In this document: piece after piece, positions 10,874 through 21,299 of the stretch
Layout: every line of letters starts with the position of its first letter
How positions within the stretch are numbered: position 1 is the first letter of the stretch
Origin: Breviolum minutum Mf 1.05b.01
Taxonomy: Eukaryota; Sar; Dinophyceae; Suessiales; Symbiodiniaceae
Direction: 5' to 3'
NCBI GenBank assembly: GCA_000507305.1
Contig: DF239296.1
Span: forward strand, 186,001-250,000
Length of the DNA stretch: 64,000 bases
Made by a program: the position numbers and the translations under genes
Notes under the pieces: model-generated
What the model saw: the letters and a program-made list of their open reading frames with translations, nothing else
Database searches by the model: none
What the model was told of the DNA's origin: nothing

Positions 10874-11267
10874 CGGTTTGGCGCCGTTTGTGCCGGCAAC
10901 TGGCACATGCCACAAACAAGAGAAAATCTTCGAGCATGAACTTCAGTGAATAACAATGCACCGCGGCCTCTAAGGATACAGAGGCCTGTAAAGCAGAGCG
11001 ACCCAGCAATGGAAGTTTTAACACTGCACACATGAGCAGTTCCGTCGCAAGATCTGCGTCTAAATGCACTGAGTCCGAACAGTTGTCAGCCTGCTGCACT
11101 GTGGAAATCAAACTCTTCATGCTGGAAGCAATGGCTGCTGCCACTCCAGCCCACAGTGGCAAAGCATGTAAGAGGTGGTCTATGGGCCGGCTGTTTGGGG
11201 CAATACGCGGCACATCTCCAGCATTGGGGAAATATCGGCGTCTCCCATCGTCTGAATCGAGCCAAGC
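10874..11267 (-). CDS. Long candidate exon, unknown protein
   Basis: The minus-strand frame opens after a pyrimidine-rich tract ending CGACTCAG|G and stays open for 131 codons to a strong ACCG|GTGAGG donor; the frame remains open further, to about 10473, but the later part runs into tandem repeats. G+C is above that of the surroundings. The peptide starts AWLDSDDGRRRYFPNAGDVP and later has a hydrophobic helix (ALPLWAGVAAAIASSM) and a Cys-containing FVACASCRHKRRQTG. No family recognised. It sits inside the block bounded by the two 240-bp direct repeats, so it could be cargo of a mobile unit or an ordinary host exon. Confidence 0.5.
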
Positions 11268-11305
11268 CTGAGTCGGAAACAAGGCGTCAAAAAACAATGA
11301 ACACA

Positions 11306-11567
11306 AAGTACTACAAAGTGCTACTCCGTACTACCAAGTACTATTCTCTACTGCTCTGTACTACTCTGACTACAGAGTACTACTCCAGTACCACAAAGTA
11401 CTACTCTGTACTACAAAGTAGTACTCCACTACTACTCTGTACTACAAAGTAATACTCCAGTATTATTCTGTACTACAATAAGACTACGCAGAGCAGCGCA
11501 ACCCTGAGTTGCAAAACACAAAAAGATTACTACGCAGACCAGCGCAACCCTGAGCTGCAAAACACAA
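11306..11567. repeat. TACTACAAAGTACTACTC satellite-like array
   Basis: Irregular repeats of GTACTACAAAGTACTACTC cover 11306-11480. Two copies of a 40-base unit beginning GACTACGCAGAGCAGCGCAA or TACTACGCAGACCAGCGCAA follow, up to 11567. The units are partly palindromic (AGTACT). The array directly abuts the right 240-bp direct repeat. Confidence 0.85.
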
Positions 11568-11568
11568 A

Positions 11569-11813
11569 ATACTGTTGGTGGACGAAATCCTGCACCACTT
11601 TACTTGCACCCTAAGACTAACCCTCGTACTCCCTCTTTAACATTGGGGCAGTGTTTGGTTGTCAGAAAAAAAAGAAGTTGAATGACCAAAATCCTGCACG
11701 ACCTCAATGACAAAAGACACCCAACATTGAACTAGGGGGTAAAGGGGACGCACTAATCTGTCCAAGTTATCCCTCCAAGTGCTGGTGCGGGATTTTGTCC
11801 ATCAACCGTATGT
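11569..11813. mobile_element. Family D element, long form (right direct copy)
   Basis: Near-identical, same-orientation copy of 9328-9568, with a few substitutions and a small insertion in an A run. Flanked on the right by ATATAC-rich DNA. Confidence 0.8.
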
Positions 11814-11814
11814 A

Positions 11815-12400
11815 TAACACACATGTATAAATATATACAATATACATACTATATTTAATATACACATAATTATATAGATATATCTAAATAGTGCATGTAC
11901 AGTATATAGTATATAGTGTGTATATATAATGTACGTGCGTTACATAAAAGTCACCTCCCGCTTTTCGAAGAAGGTGACTCTGTCAAACAAACGTCTGCCC
12001 GTCCAAATCGGACATTTTCCAGGAGAGTTCCATAAAACCTTCAAGTAGTAGATAGCCAATCTCGCCAATCTCAGGGCTGCGAAAAAAAAAAGTAAATCCC
12101 ACATTGCTGTTCCACATTTATGGCCCCACCAGAGAGGGCATGAGTCTCTTGGAACTTGGCCTTTTTTTAGGTGTCTGTGAAGGATGCATATGTTTTAATC
12201 ATTGAAACTGCTTGAACTTTGGCCAAAGTGCAGCTCCACAAATAGGAATAGTAACTTTCGGGTGATATTTTTCCCAGACGTGGTGAAAATCAAGTCAACA
12301 AAGTTGGTTGTCTTTTTAAAAAAAACAGTTCTACGAAGCAGATTCGCATATTTTTGTGTAGTTGTTTGTCGGTCTTGTTAAATGCGGTTACTTTTTGCCG
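11815..12400. other. AT-rich, no gene seen
   Basis: ATATA/TATAC microsatellite-like DNA to about 11945, then unremarkable A/T-rich sequence with short frames only. Confidence 0.4.
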
Positions 12401-12405
12401 CCCTT

Positions 12406-12657
12406 CTAGCTGTTTTGCCGACAGGTTTCTATTCTTTCATTGCGATGAAACTGATTAAACACAAACATCTGCAGTGTTTCTGCAGCTATGAAAACCTCTA
12501 AGTAGCCAGTCTTCGCCAGTTTTTGTTGGTTCCCCGGTCCCATATCCCATGCTCCCGCGGACTCCCACGTCTCATGTCTGGGACTTCGCACAATCGACGC
12601 CTGCCCCATAGTGACAATGCACCGGAGACCCGGTTGATGGCAACGTGGCACCGGAAC
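12406..12657 (-). CDS. Candidate terminal exon, unknown protein
   Basis: After a TTTATCAG|G acceptor one minus-strand frame stays open for 83 codons and ends in a stop. It encodes VPVPRCHQPGLRCIVTMGQA, then GYLEVFIAAETLQMFVFNQF and a short basic tail. A second frame is open for the first 53 codons. The G+C-rich part (12520-12657) suggests coding, but no family is recognised. It shares its strand with the neighbouring candidate exons at 14427 and 10874. Confidence 0.45.
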   Translation of the reverse strand, partial: VPVPRCHQPGLRCIVTMGQASIVRSPRHETWESAGAWDMGPGNQQKLAKTGYLEVFIAAETLQMFVFNQFHRNERIETCRQNS

Positions 12658-13067
12658 CTGATAAATTTGGTGATGACGAAGTCAACCCATCGACCCATCA
12701 ACCCAGCAATGTTTCGATTGCTGGAGGGATAAAACATGTGAAACAAGAAAATTGGCAACCACAAATTGTAGGCCCCAAAAATTTGGTGGTTTGACTCCTT
12801 TCTATGGAAGTAATGTTGGGAGAAATGGAGTCGACCTGGTCGTGAATTTCTTTGGGGACGTTGGACTCATGGGGAGCAGGGCACAAGTATTTGATTCAAT
12901 GATAAGGCCTAAGATACAGTACTCGAAGTGGGGTTTGATACAATTCATAGCTTCATGGGTTTAATCTACGTAACTTATGCAACTTAGAAGTGGTTGAACA
13001 CTTTAGTATATGTGCTAATCTGTTCCAGCTGATTATATTCTTATATGTTTTTGGACGCAGCCCCTTC

Positions 13068-13169
13068 TTGAAGGATTCCATTTGGTAAGTGGTTAGTAAC
13101 CCGATCCTTAGGGGACTTACGATCACCATGGGTATTGACCACTTACATCCACTGGGATGATCCTCCAAG
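13068..13169. mobile_element. MITE-like element, family E (copy 1)
   Basis: Right end TGGGATGATCCTCCA matches the inverted repeat of the better-preserved copy at 17970. The interior AAGTGGTTAGTAACC ... GGGGACTTAC is shared, and the left end is degenerate. Confidence 0.6.
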
Positions 13170-13280
13170 TTGGGGTTGTTGCTTTTTCTAACTACGTGGA
13201 ATTCAAACAATCAAAGCTATAGACTCCACCTCCAGCAACGAGCACCTGTTGTAAGCCTGGTAATTAATATCACTATTTAC

Positions 13281-13382
13281 CTAGTGGGCGGTTGAACCAC
13301 ACATTTGAAAAATATCAGTCAAAATGGGAATCGTCTCCAATTTTCGGGGTGAAAACAAAAAAAATTGAAACCACCACCTATT
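13281..13382. mobile_element. MITE-like element, family A (copy 4)
   Basis: CTAGTGGGCGGTTGAACCAC at the left and AAAATTGAAACCACCACCTA at the right. TTTAC occurs on both sides and could be a target duplication. Confidence 0.8.
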
Positions 13383-13792
13383 TACAGGGTTCTATACATC
13401 GCAAGTGGTTTTTCAGGATTTCTCCATCAGCAGTATGGCAAGAATGATTTTTGGATGACCAAAGATGTGAAAACATGGCGTGTGGAGTCCAAAATCCTCC
13501 AGTTGTAGAGGGAGATTCCCCAGTTGCAGTTGGGAGGTCCAAAAAGTCGAGTCTTTTTTGTGCTTTGCACCTGGAGGACTCCGCGCAAATCGGCCTTGCA
13601 AACAATGGTGGCCCTTGATGGGTTGGTGGCCGATCGTTATGGAGTGACATGGGGACCCTATAAATGACCGAAAATAAATGGGTAACTAGGGTTGTAATCC
13701 CTATGAGTGGAGTTACAACCAGAATTACAACTGGTAGTGGCCCACATTGTGTTGTGAACATTTTTCGCGCAAAAAAGCAGAAGCTCTGGTGA

Positions 13793-13882
13793 TACCCTCC
13801 AGGGAACAAACATATCCCTTCGGTAACTGGAAGGTGATTTTCCTCTTCCATAGGTGGGATATGTTAGTTCCCAGCTGGGTAT
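13793..13882. mobile_element. TA-flanked element, family B (short form)
   Basis: TACCCTCCAGGGAACAAACA at the left pairs with TATGTTAGTTCCCAGCTGGGTA at the right. Closely related to 31222-31315. Confidence 0.7.
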
Positions 13883-14180
13883 ACAAAATCTTCCACTATA
13901 TGTTGGAAAACACAGAATTCCCTGGGGCAGCTCTTCTCTGTTGCGACCTTCATCAAGAAGGTGGTGCTGTGCCAGTTGGTAGGTTCCAACATGAAGCACC
14001 AACCGACCAACCGACCAAGCCCTGCAGAAATGGGGAAAAAACTGCCCATGGTTTGAAAGAACATGAGAAATTGGTTTAACCTTCAACAACAAGATGTTCT
14101 TCTTTTTATTCCACTCTCACATCGAAAAAAACTGCTTTCAACAACCAGGTCTCTGTAAAAACATGATTTTTTGCACGTTT

Positions 14181-14297
14181 AGTTGGGTTGTCTTCCCTCT
14201 TCCCAGTAAATAGTGGCAAATGAGGGTCTATAGGGATCCCCGAGCCTAAAAACGTAAAACAAATCCTGGTGGTGACGATTGCATGCTGGACAACGGG
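14181..14297. mobile_element. MITE-like element, family K (copy 2)
   Basis: Shares TTCCCAGTAAATAGTGGCAA and AAATCCTGGTGGTGACGATT with the copy at 41786. Confidence 0.6.
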
Positions 14298-14426
14298 GAC
14301 AACTCAAACAAGAAGAGACTCTTCTTTTCCAAGGCGTCGACTTCCATTATTTCAATTTCTTCCGCTATGGTTTTTTTTGGGGCGGAGAAACGATAGACTC
14401 CCCCCAAAACGCACAGCCAGATTTAC

Positions 14427-14560
14427 CCCTGAAAATCAATGGTTGCTTCAGATGATGCATCTCCGGTTGGAAATGGTAACTTTTCAAGGGCAAACTCGGG
14501 GGAAACATCGACCTTTGTTGATGCACCTGGATGAGCCGGTGGTGTGGACACCAAGTAGGC
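14427..14560 (-). CDS. Candidate internal exon, unknown protein
   Basis: After GTGCCAG|G the minus-strand frame runs 44 codons to a CAGGG|GTAAAT donor. It encodes AYLVSTPPAHPGASTKVDVS, then EFALEKLPFPTGDASSEATI. Open, with both splice sites conforming to the pattern in the PPPDE gene. The LPFPTG stretch faintly recalls oligopeptide-transporter motifs, but the residues before it are not membrane-like, so no function is assigned. Confidence 0.5.
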
Positions 14561-15034
14561 CTGGCACTTGACATGCTTATCTTCTTCGAGATTTTTTCGT
14601 GAATGGAGTTAAGGAAAATGGACATTTTGGATGATGACTGCAGATTTTGTATGTTCTTAAATTGGGAAACGAAGGATTTCGATTTCTACGAAGCTATGCT
14701 GTGTTTGGTGTATTCAGAGTTCAAGTTCTCAGTGCCACGAGAAAATCCTGCCAGTGTATTGACACGTCGCATGGCATGCATTGACACCTAAGGCTGTGCC
14801 TCATCGTCCATCAAACGAGGAGAACCTGTGGCACAAATGAGCTCTCGTGCGATGCATGCAAACTTAACCCCACACTCCATAGATGGTCTAAGTCCATGTT
14901 GCAAAAAGATACACACATTCCAAATACTCTGGTATGAAAGAGTTCTACAACAACCAGTCTTAGATCATTTTTTCAAAGCATAATGTATTTCAAACATGAG
15001 ATTTCTCTCAGCTGCTCGGCTTTTGTTCATTCAC

Positions 15035-15148
15035 CAAGTGCACACAATGCTCAAATGGAAGGCCTTGTTCCTCCATCATGGCGCGGGAAATGGAGTTCTT
15101 CCTAGCTGTTGTTGTCGCTGAACATGATGGCATAGGTAGCAGTTCCAC
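15035..15148 (-). CDS. Candidate exon, unknown protein
   Basis: Minus-strand open frame of 38 codons (VELLPMPSCSATTTARKNSI, then SRAMMEEQGLPFEHCVHL) that ends at a TTG|GTGAAT donor. The left border is not fixed: there is no AG|G next to the first codon given. A plus-strand frame overlaps, so strand confidence is moderate. Confidence 0.35.
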
Positions 15149-15159
15149 GATTTGTATGG

Positions 15160-16850
15160 GTATAAACTCCCCTCAAAAACCCCCTCTGAAGTCGCAATTC
15201 ATTTCAGAATACTTCATGTTCAATAAATTTGATCATATTTCACCAAGTGTTTGTCACTGAAATCAGGCAATTTTGGAGGCTTTCCCGCAAGAAGTTTCCA
15301 AGGTAGTGGAGATATAAGAATACAATTTGAGGAAGGGATTTGACTATAGATGTGTTGAAAAGGCAACCACAACAAAAACGACAAGAACCACCACAACAAC
15401 AACGCTAACACTGATGGTTGAACAACCCATCTGCTGAATACAAATGGCAGTGACAATAGAACATATTTGAACACGCCATCAAGAAATCTGTTGGTCCCTT
15501 CATCATGAAAAAACTGAAAATTTTGGGAACGGCAATAAGTTCAGGTCCAAAGTTCCGAGCTTTCTTTCCAAATCCATTGACGGCAAAAGGGACTTCAACT
15601 ATGGATGATTTGGAAAAATAACACCAGGAAGCCTGTTATCAGCCTATCAAAATCTATCTACACATCTGACTTCACCATGCAACACTCCATGTGACCCCCA
15701 GGAAAAGTTCCTTGGAAACATCTGTAAATTGCAGAGGTTGTTCAGTTGGTAGTTGATCCTATCTTTGTCTAATGCTCTAGGCGCAAGTATGTGGAAGTTG
15801 CAGATCACTCCAGAAATGTAACTGGAACCAAAAAAATTGCCATGTTTACTGTAAAAGGAGTCACCAACTTTCCAAACACATCATTCTGGGTATCTAGGTT
15901 CCTTTTCCGGTTTGTTCCCCTTTTTTTTGGGGGGGGAGCGGGTGATCCATGGATTCTTTTTAGTGGGATTCCTAACGCGAAGATGTCAGGTCCTTCATCT
16001 TCCCCATCCCTTCAGACAAACGGCTGGAACCTGAAAAAAGTTTGCCCCTTAAAAAAAGGGGAAAAAAACATGTCCAACAAACCCACCAATTGTTGGCTTC
16101 CAGCCGTTCGTTTTCAGGGATATACATGTTTTTTAATCACCGTTTTTTTCCCGTCCATATCACCGGCAGCCAAGATGCAACGTATGCGATCCCGGCATCA
16201 GTGCCATGGTCTTTCGGGCGTGAAAAAAGCCGAAGGGCGGAACAACATTTGCGGCAGGAATCCCTGCCGAACCTCTTGGGGAAAATCCACAGTTTTTGTC
16301 CTGAAAACAAAAAATCCGAAGTGGATGTTGTTTTTTTTTCAGGTATGCTTCCATTGAAGCAACAGTCCTGTGTGGGATGATACTCTTTGTGCTTTTTAAA
16401 ATAATTCTAAGTTAAATTGATTCGCACAAAATTGTTCAAAAAAAAACTGTGGCTCAATCTTTTCGAACATAGTTTGCATGCACCTCACATGTTTTTAGTT
16501 GTCCCAAGCTCCCGATATGTGAGAGAATCCCCCCAAAAAATCATACTCACATCATCCTTCAACAAACCCAAACAAACAAACAAACAAACAAAAAACAACG
16601 CGGCTGTCTAAGGTTACTCTCCTGTAGAGGTCGTCAAAAACAGACAATTTTGCTCCAAGAAGACAAGGGCATCATCTGAACCAACCCTTGATTGTTCAGA
16701 CGCTTTTGTTGTTAGTTTCAGGGAAGTTATATAAATCTCATCACCACACATTTCAGGTACCTAAAATGGAGGAATCATCATCCTCACCTTTTTTTTTGGC
16801 TGCCATGGATACCGGGTTATGTCAGGATTCCTCCATTTTGGGTACTCATT
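15160..16850. other. No gene assigned
   Basis: Contains several overlapping short frames on both strands, for example around 16150-16370 where three frames are open. None has a clear acceptor/donor pair. (CAAA)n at 16568-16590 is a short microsatellite. Confidence 0.3.
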
Positions 16851-16861
16851 CCTCAAGGCAA

Positions 16862-19800
16862 TCACTCCCGAACCGCCTCAGCCACTCGAGTAACCCATGA
16901 AGGCATTCGCCCCACGCCAAGCCTTGGTGACTCATGTCACAAGCCAATGGGTAGGGAAACCCACTTGTGAGTGGGTCAACATATTGGATGTATATATCTG
17001 TATCTTTTATATATGCACATATATGGTATGTGTGTATATTTATATCTCGATATTTATATATATGGGGTGCATACATACGTGTGTATATATATATATGATA
17101 TGTATATGCTGACGAACATAGACGCTATCTCAACTATTTGGTAACTTGGCTGAGATTTGGATTTCATCCGAGAACGATGATGGGACGACCCAACTTCATG
17201 GATTGAAAACCAATGGTTCGTTCACCTAACTACAGGTGTCTTATGTTGCATCAATCCTAACCAATGGGTTTCACCGTTTCACCTAAGGGTTTCATGTGTT
17301 TTTTTGGATGTCACAGTAGTGGGATTGGTAGGTTATATATCCTAAGTATAATCTAAAGTGACACTACTTGCATCTACACCCCACCCAGTAACAGTAGCAA
17401 AGGTTTAGTTCGGTATTCCCTACTAAAAAATGTAACAATCCTGGTGGTGACTCTCATCCTGGGTTGGGGGGGTAGATCTAAGACATTACCCTCCACTAAT
17501 GTCCCTTGGACAAACGTCTCTACCTTGCACTTTTCAAAAGATTTTTTCGCCTCAACTCCCTGAGAGCTTCCAGACGCTTGGCAAAGTTCGTTGCAGAAAT
17601 GACCACAGTTACGGTCCAAGAGATCATAGTCCACACCTTTCAAGTAAACAGTTTGTAGGGCTCTTTTTCGAGGTTTTCGGTGTTCAAGAAAAGGAGGTCA
17701 CTGGGGAAGCCTACAGATTCCTAGGGAAGATTGGGGAACCTTAGGGAAGATTAGCGGAATCACCACCCCCCGTTATGTTTGGCCAACGGGGAAAAAACAC
17801 ATGTTACTGATTCCATTACAGCATTTACTGGTTGGGTTGGTTACTCTCTGGTAAACATATCAATAGAAAAACAACCATGATTGAAGATGTATCTCCCAAT
17901 TAAAGAATGGTATTGCCGGGAGTGTAAAGACTTCCACTTGATCCTCAGATCCCATGTTTTGTCCCTGCTTGGAGGATCATCCCAGTTAGTAAGTAGCTAG
18001 CAGCCCCCATTTATAAGAACCCCAGTTGGGGGACTTACTAACATTAACCACTTACTAAATGGGATGATCCTCCAGTCGTGAGAATTTCATTCAAAACCAC
18101 CCCTGCCTGTCCATCGTCGTTTCAAGGCCAAAATCGCCCCTTCCACCTGGACTGATTTTTCATAGCCGCAAAAAAACTTCATCTATTCAATGCAGAAACA
18201 TGGTGGAAAAAATTCATCCAAGTTAAAACTGGAAAACCCCACGGATTTTTGATGGTATTTACTCAGGAATGATGAGGATTTTATAGTGCCAGCGATGTTC
18301 GTTTACTGGAGGGGAATAACCTTCGCGGTGAGGGAGCGGGGGAAGTTGTGAATCCTGGATAAAACACTGGCAAAATCCCAGCAATTTTTGTTGGCCAAAT
18401 GGATCTCTTCTTGATATCATTGGCTGTTTATGGTTCAGAAATCCTGCACTTGATGTGGTAAATATCCCATTATTTACAGAGTTCAAAAAACATCACAGGT
18501 TAACTCTGAAGGTTGTGCAGGATTTCTTCCATGAACAGTAGGAATTTCAAAATAGAGCACTTTCGGCTACATTGTCTTGTCTGCAGCTCGGCGTTTTGAG
18601 CATGAGGTTCAATGAAAAATATTTCCCATCATTTTCTGTGCGCGTGAATTATCATCATATTCGTCATCCATTGGGTGAGTACCCTTAGATTCTCATGAAA
18701 ATATTCGTCCAATTGGATCATCTTTTCCGAGTATGGGTGCCAAAATTCCTTCCAAAAAACGTCCAAAAAACAACCACCAACAAAATCAGCCGTTCAAGCC
18801 GAATATCCCCAGTTTGCATCAGATTCTTGAAAAACACCACAGCGAAATCACACCAAGGGGCGAACCAAAGAAGCCGAAAATTACCCCACCGGGTTTTTTC
18901 CAAAAACCGGCACCTCTTTTCTCCGCAAGGCCGTTCGGCCCATGGTCACCTGAGTTTGGAGGGTTCAAAAAACTCCCCTCCAAAAAAAAAGGCCTTCATA
19001 AAAGCTTTGTTGGGATGGGGCATCCCCCCGGAAGATAAACATATCCCACATATATCTCCTGAAAAAGGGACTATGTTTAAAAGGAAATGTCATTTTTCAC
19101 CCATCAATTTTCAGGGGGGTTCTGAGTTTTGCAGTGATTTTTGACTACTTTTTGCTTCGGATGCATCTTAAAGGCACCCTTTTTTTGCGTTGGAAAAAAA
19201 TCGAGGTTGGATGGGACCTTGTGAACCAGGTCCTGTTCTAGTGGGTAGTTGGGGTGACATGACTACAAAATTGATCCAAATACAAGTCAGTATACAGGTG
19301 TTTCCAAAAAATAGGGGGTTTTCCCCCCAAATCATCCATTTGTGTATAGGGTTTTCCATTATTTTTTTCCATCCATTTTGGGGGCCCACCCCTATTTTTG
19401 GAAACACCCATATCTACAACTGCCTACAACCGAGATTTTTTTTGCGGAGCTCCAAGCCATCTGTGTTTCCCTGACAGTTTGCCTGTAGGTATAGTACCTC
19501 AGTCGGAAGTTCCGACATGATCAAGGTTGTACCAACACAACGGAAATCATTTGTTGAATCAAATGACGAGGTGCGGGTCAAGAAACCCGTATCCAATAAA
19601 CATGTTTTGAGAAAGTGCATGGTGATTTTCTCAATTTTGTGAAGAAATCATCCCAAGGCGCTAAACTCCCTATACATATACAGCAAATATGTATGTATAT
19701 ATTTATTTCTGTCTATATATCTATATCTATATATATATATATATATATGTATGGATCATTCGGCATCATAGATGTACTGTACATATTATATTGAAGAATT

Positions 19801-20956
19801 CTTCACAAAACTGGTTGCACAAACTGTGTCCCCCAACTGATTCTGCTTGGGCGTGGTGATGGACACGCCCTGCATGCACGATGGAAAGTCACAGTAGTTG
19901 GGCTTAAAAGGAATCATTATAGTACGTCCGGGTGGTTAGAAGCCATAAACAACAGCAAAATGAGCCTACTTATGGGGAGTTGCTCTTAATCACGGTTAAA
20001 TTGTTTAAACAACTTGTTTATGTGAGATGATCATCATTTACTGTAACCCAAAAACTTGCCTCAGATCAAACAGGTTGAGGTTTCTCAATCTCAAAAAAAT
20101 GGGTTATCCTCCAACATGCCAAATTCCCAAAACACCAATTTCTCAGGACGCACTTCAAAGAAAAGCCACCTGCGAACTGGAAAGAACTAGTCAACAACTT
20201 CCACACCTACTGAGCCTGAGCCTACTGATTGCTGGCACCATTGGGCGCCTGCATGCCGAAACTCCACTCGTTTCCCAGCACCTAGCAGTTCCAACACGTT
20301 GGACTCATCAATCCATGGGAAAACAAGTAGAAGCTTCGGAAAAAAGCGCAAAAAGTGAATCGGCTGGCTTTTTTTGAGCAACAAAAACTCAACAAAAATG
20401 AGGTGTGTTGTGGTTGTTTTAGCAACCTCGAGTGGGATTTTCAGCAAAACAGCAGCCAACACCATTCAAAATTACTGCAATGGCCTGCATCTTGACCCAA
20501 GACCCCCTTGCACTACCACTGGCCTCTACACCCACATGTAGTGCACCCCCAAGACCAAGTAGATCCAAAGAGACCTGCCCGCGGAATCATCAACCACGAA
20601 AGTGGACAAAAAATCATGGCGAAGTTGGCTCCAAGTTTAGCAATGAAATGGGACTATTAAATATATAGTCATGACTAATTTTTCACTAATATTTTACTTG
20701 GTAGAATTCCAGAGCCCAAAATCATGTTTCCTCTGTTGTTTCTCCAACTTTTGCAGACTTTTCGCTGTTTTCCAACCAACCAAAACCACCAGATCCATCC
20801 CCCACTTGGATGATGAAGATGGCTTTCCCAACACCTGATCCTGGCATCTCCCATCCCCCCCATCCGCGCCGAGTTCATATGCGCAAAGGTGTCATTGAGG
20901 TCATAGAGATGGAGGTACACACTTTCACCATGACCCCCTCTCTCCTCCAAGGACAT
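16862..20956 (-). CDS. PPPDE/DeSI-like deubiquitinating or deSUMOylating isopeptidase, 8 exons
   Basis: Read by eye from the minus strand. Exons are 20956-20870, 20574-20524, 20281-20249, 19869-19825, 18949-18914, 18146-18107, 17636-17576 and 16922-16862 (stop). Together they give about 137 residues, close to DeSI-1 size. In order they carry the PPPDE landmarks: start MSLEERG, strand VYLHLYDLND, LGLGGALHVGVE with the catalytic His (about residue 42), VLGNEWSFG, GVSITTPKQNQ, VTMGRTAL, LKRRWTGVDYDLL, RNCGHFCNELC with the catalytic Cys (about 108), and LGVGRMPSWV. PPPDE proteins are papain-fold cysteine peptidases that remove ubiquitin or SUMO. All seven acceptors are AG|G. Donors are GC in introns 1, 2, 3 and 6 and GT in introns 4, 5 and 7. 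All frames join. The join of exons 4 and 5 is the least certain: that segment is a few residues shorter than expected, so a micro-exon may be missing. MITEs lie in introns 4 to 7. Confidence 0.85.
17375..17473. mobile_element. MITE-like element, family K (copy 3), intronic
   Basis: TACACCCCACCCAGTAACAG at the left pairs with CATCCTGGGTTGGGGGGGTA at the right. Lies in intron 7 of the PPPDE-type gene. Confidence 0.7.
17691..17772 (-). mobile_element. Repeat family M (inverted copy), intronic
   Basis: Its reverse complement (GGGGTGGTGATTCCGCTAAT, CTTCCCTAAGGTTCCCC, AATCTTCCCTAGGAATC) matches 24340-24413 almost base for base. Lies in intron 6 of the PPPDE-type gene. Confidence 0.75.
17970..18074. 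mobile_element. MITE-like element, family E (copy 2), intronic
   Basis: Perfect 15-base ends: TGGAGGATCATCCCA and TGGGATGATCCTCCA. Interior contains AGTTGGGGGACTTACTAAC. Lies in intron 6, only 33 bp from exon 6. Confidence 0.85.
18423..18541. mobile_element. MITE-like element, family D (copy), intronic
   Basis: CTGTTTATGGTTCAGAAATC at the left and GATTTCTTCCATGAACAGTA at the right. The interior GGTAAATATCCCATTATTTA is identical to part of 24899-25001. Lies in intron 5. Confidence 0.8.
19038..19125. mobile_element. Degenerate family B element, intronic
   Basis: ACATATCCCACATATATCTC at the left and CATCAATTTTCAGGGGGGTT near the right. Shares AAAGGAAATGTCATTTT with 47262-47384. Lies in intron 4. 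Confidence 0.5.
19296..19411. mobile_element. MITE-like element, family C (copy 1), intronic
   Basis: Nearly perfect terminal inverted repeat: GGTGTTTCCAAAAAATAGGG at the left and CCCTATTTTTGGAAACACCC at the right. Lies in intron 4 of the PPPDE-type gene. Confidence 0.85.
19676..19750. repeat. TA-rich microsatellite
   Basis: ATATGTATGTATATATTTAT grading into a pure TATA run near 19726-19748. Intronic. Confidence 0.8.
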
Positions 20957-21299
20957 TCGTGGCCCCAAAAGAAAGCACCATGCAAACCACCTACCAATTG
21001 CCCCAACAAAAAGGTATGCTTTTTTGAGTTGTTCCCAAGTTCGGTGCAGTTTCACAAATGTTCTTTTTTAGCTTCCGGAAAAAAAAAAGATCCCTCCAAC
21101 TGTCGCACTAGTTTTGGGGGCATTGAAACACCCATCCGGGTTGAGGTCCGAAATGTAGACATTAAAAAGGGAACAACACACAAAAAGGACACACATAAAA
21201 ATACGAAGGCTTTTTGGAAAACAACTCCATTGAAAGGTCATTTTTCCGGATTCATGTAATTTTTCGTGTTGTTTCACTTGAGGAAGTAATCCAACACAA

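Noticed and set aside
14427-14560. Oligopeptide-transporter assignment from LPFPTG
   Set aside because: The residues before the motif are polar and Pro/Ser-rich, not a membrane helix, and no other transporter segment was found nearby.
18733-19038. Plus-strand ORF with a Lys/Pro-rich, protein-like translation
   Set aside because: Minus-strand exon 5 of the PPPDE gene lies inside it, and a degenerate family B element follows. The plus frame has no splice context, so it is taken as a shadow.
19414-19620. Minus-strand stretch TGFLTRTSSFDSTNDFRC as PPPDE exon 4
   Set aside because: Spacing to the next motif fits only roughly and there is no AG|G acceptor. GVSITTPKQNQ at 19869-19825 fits better.
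20187-20465. Minus-strand ORF of 92 codons
   Set aside because: It overlaps PPPDE exon 3 in a different frame. The motif VLGNEWSFG is in the other frame and joins correctly with its neighbours.
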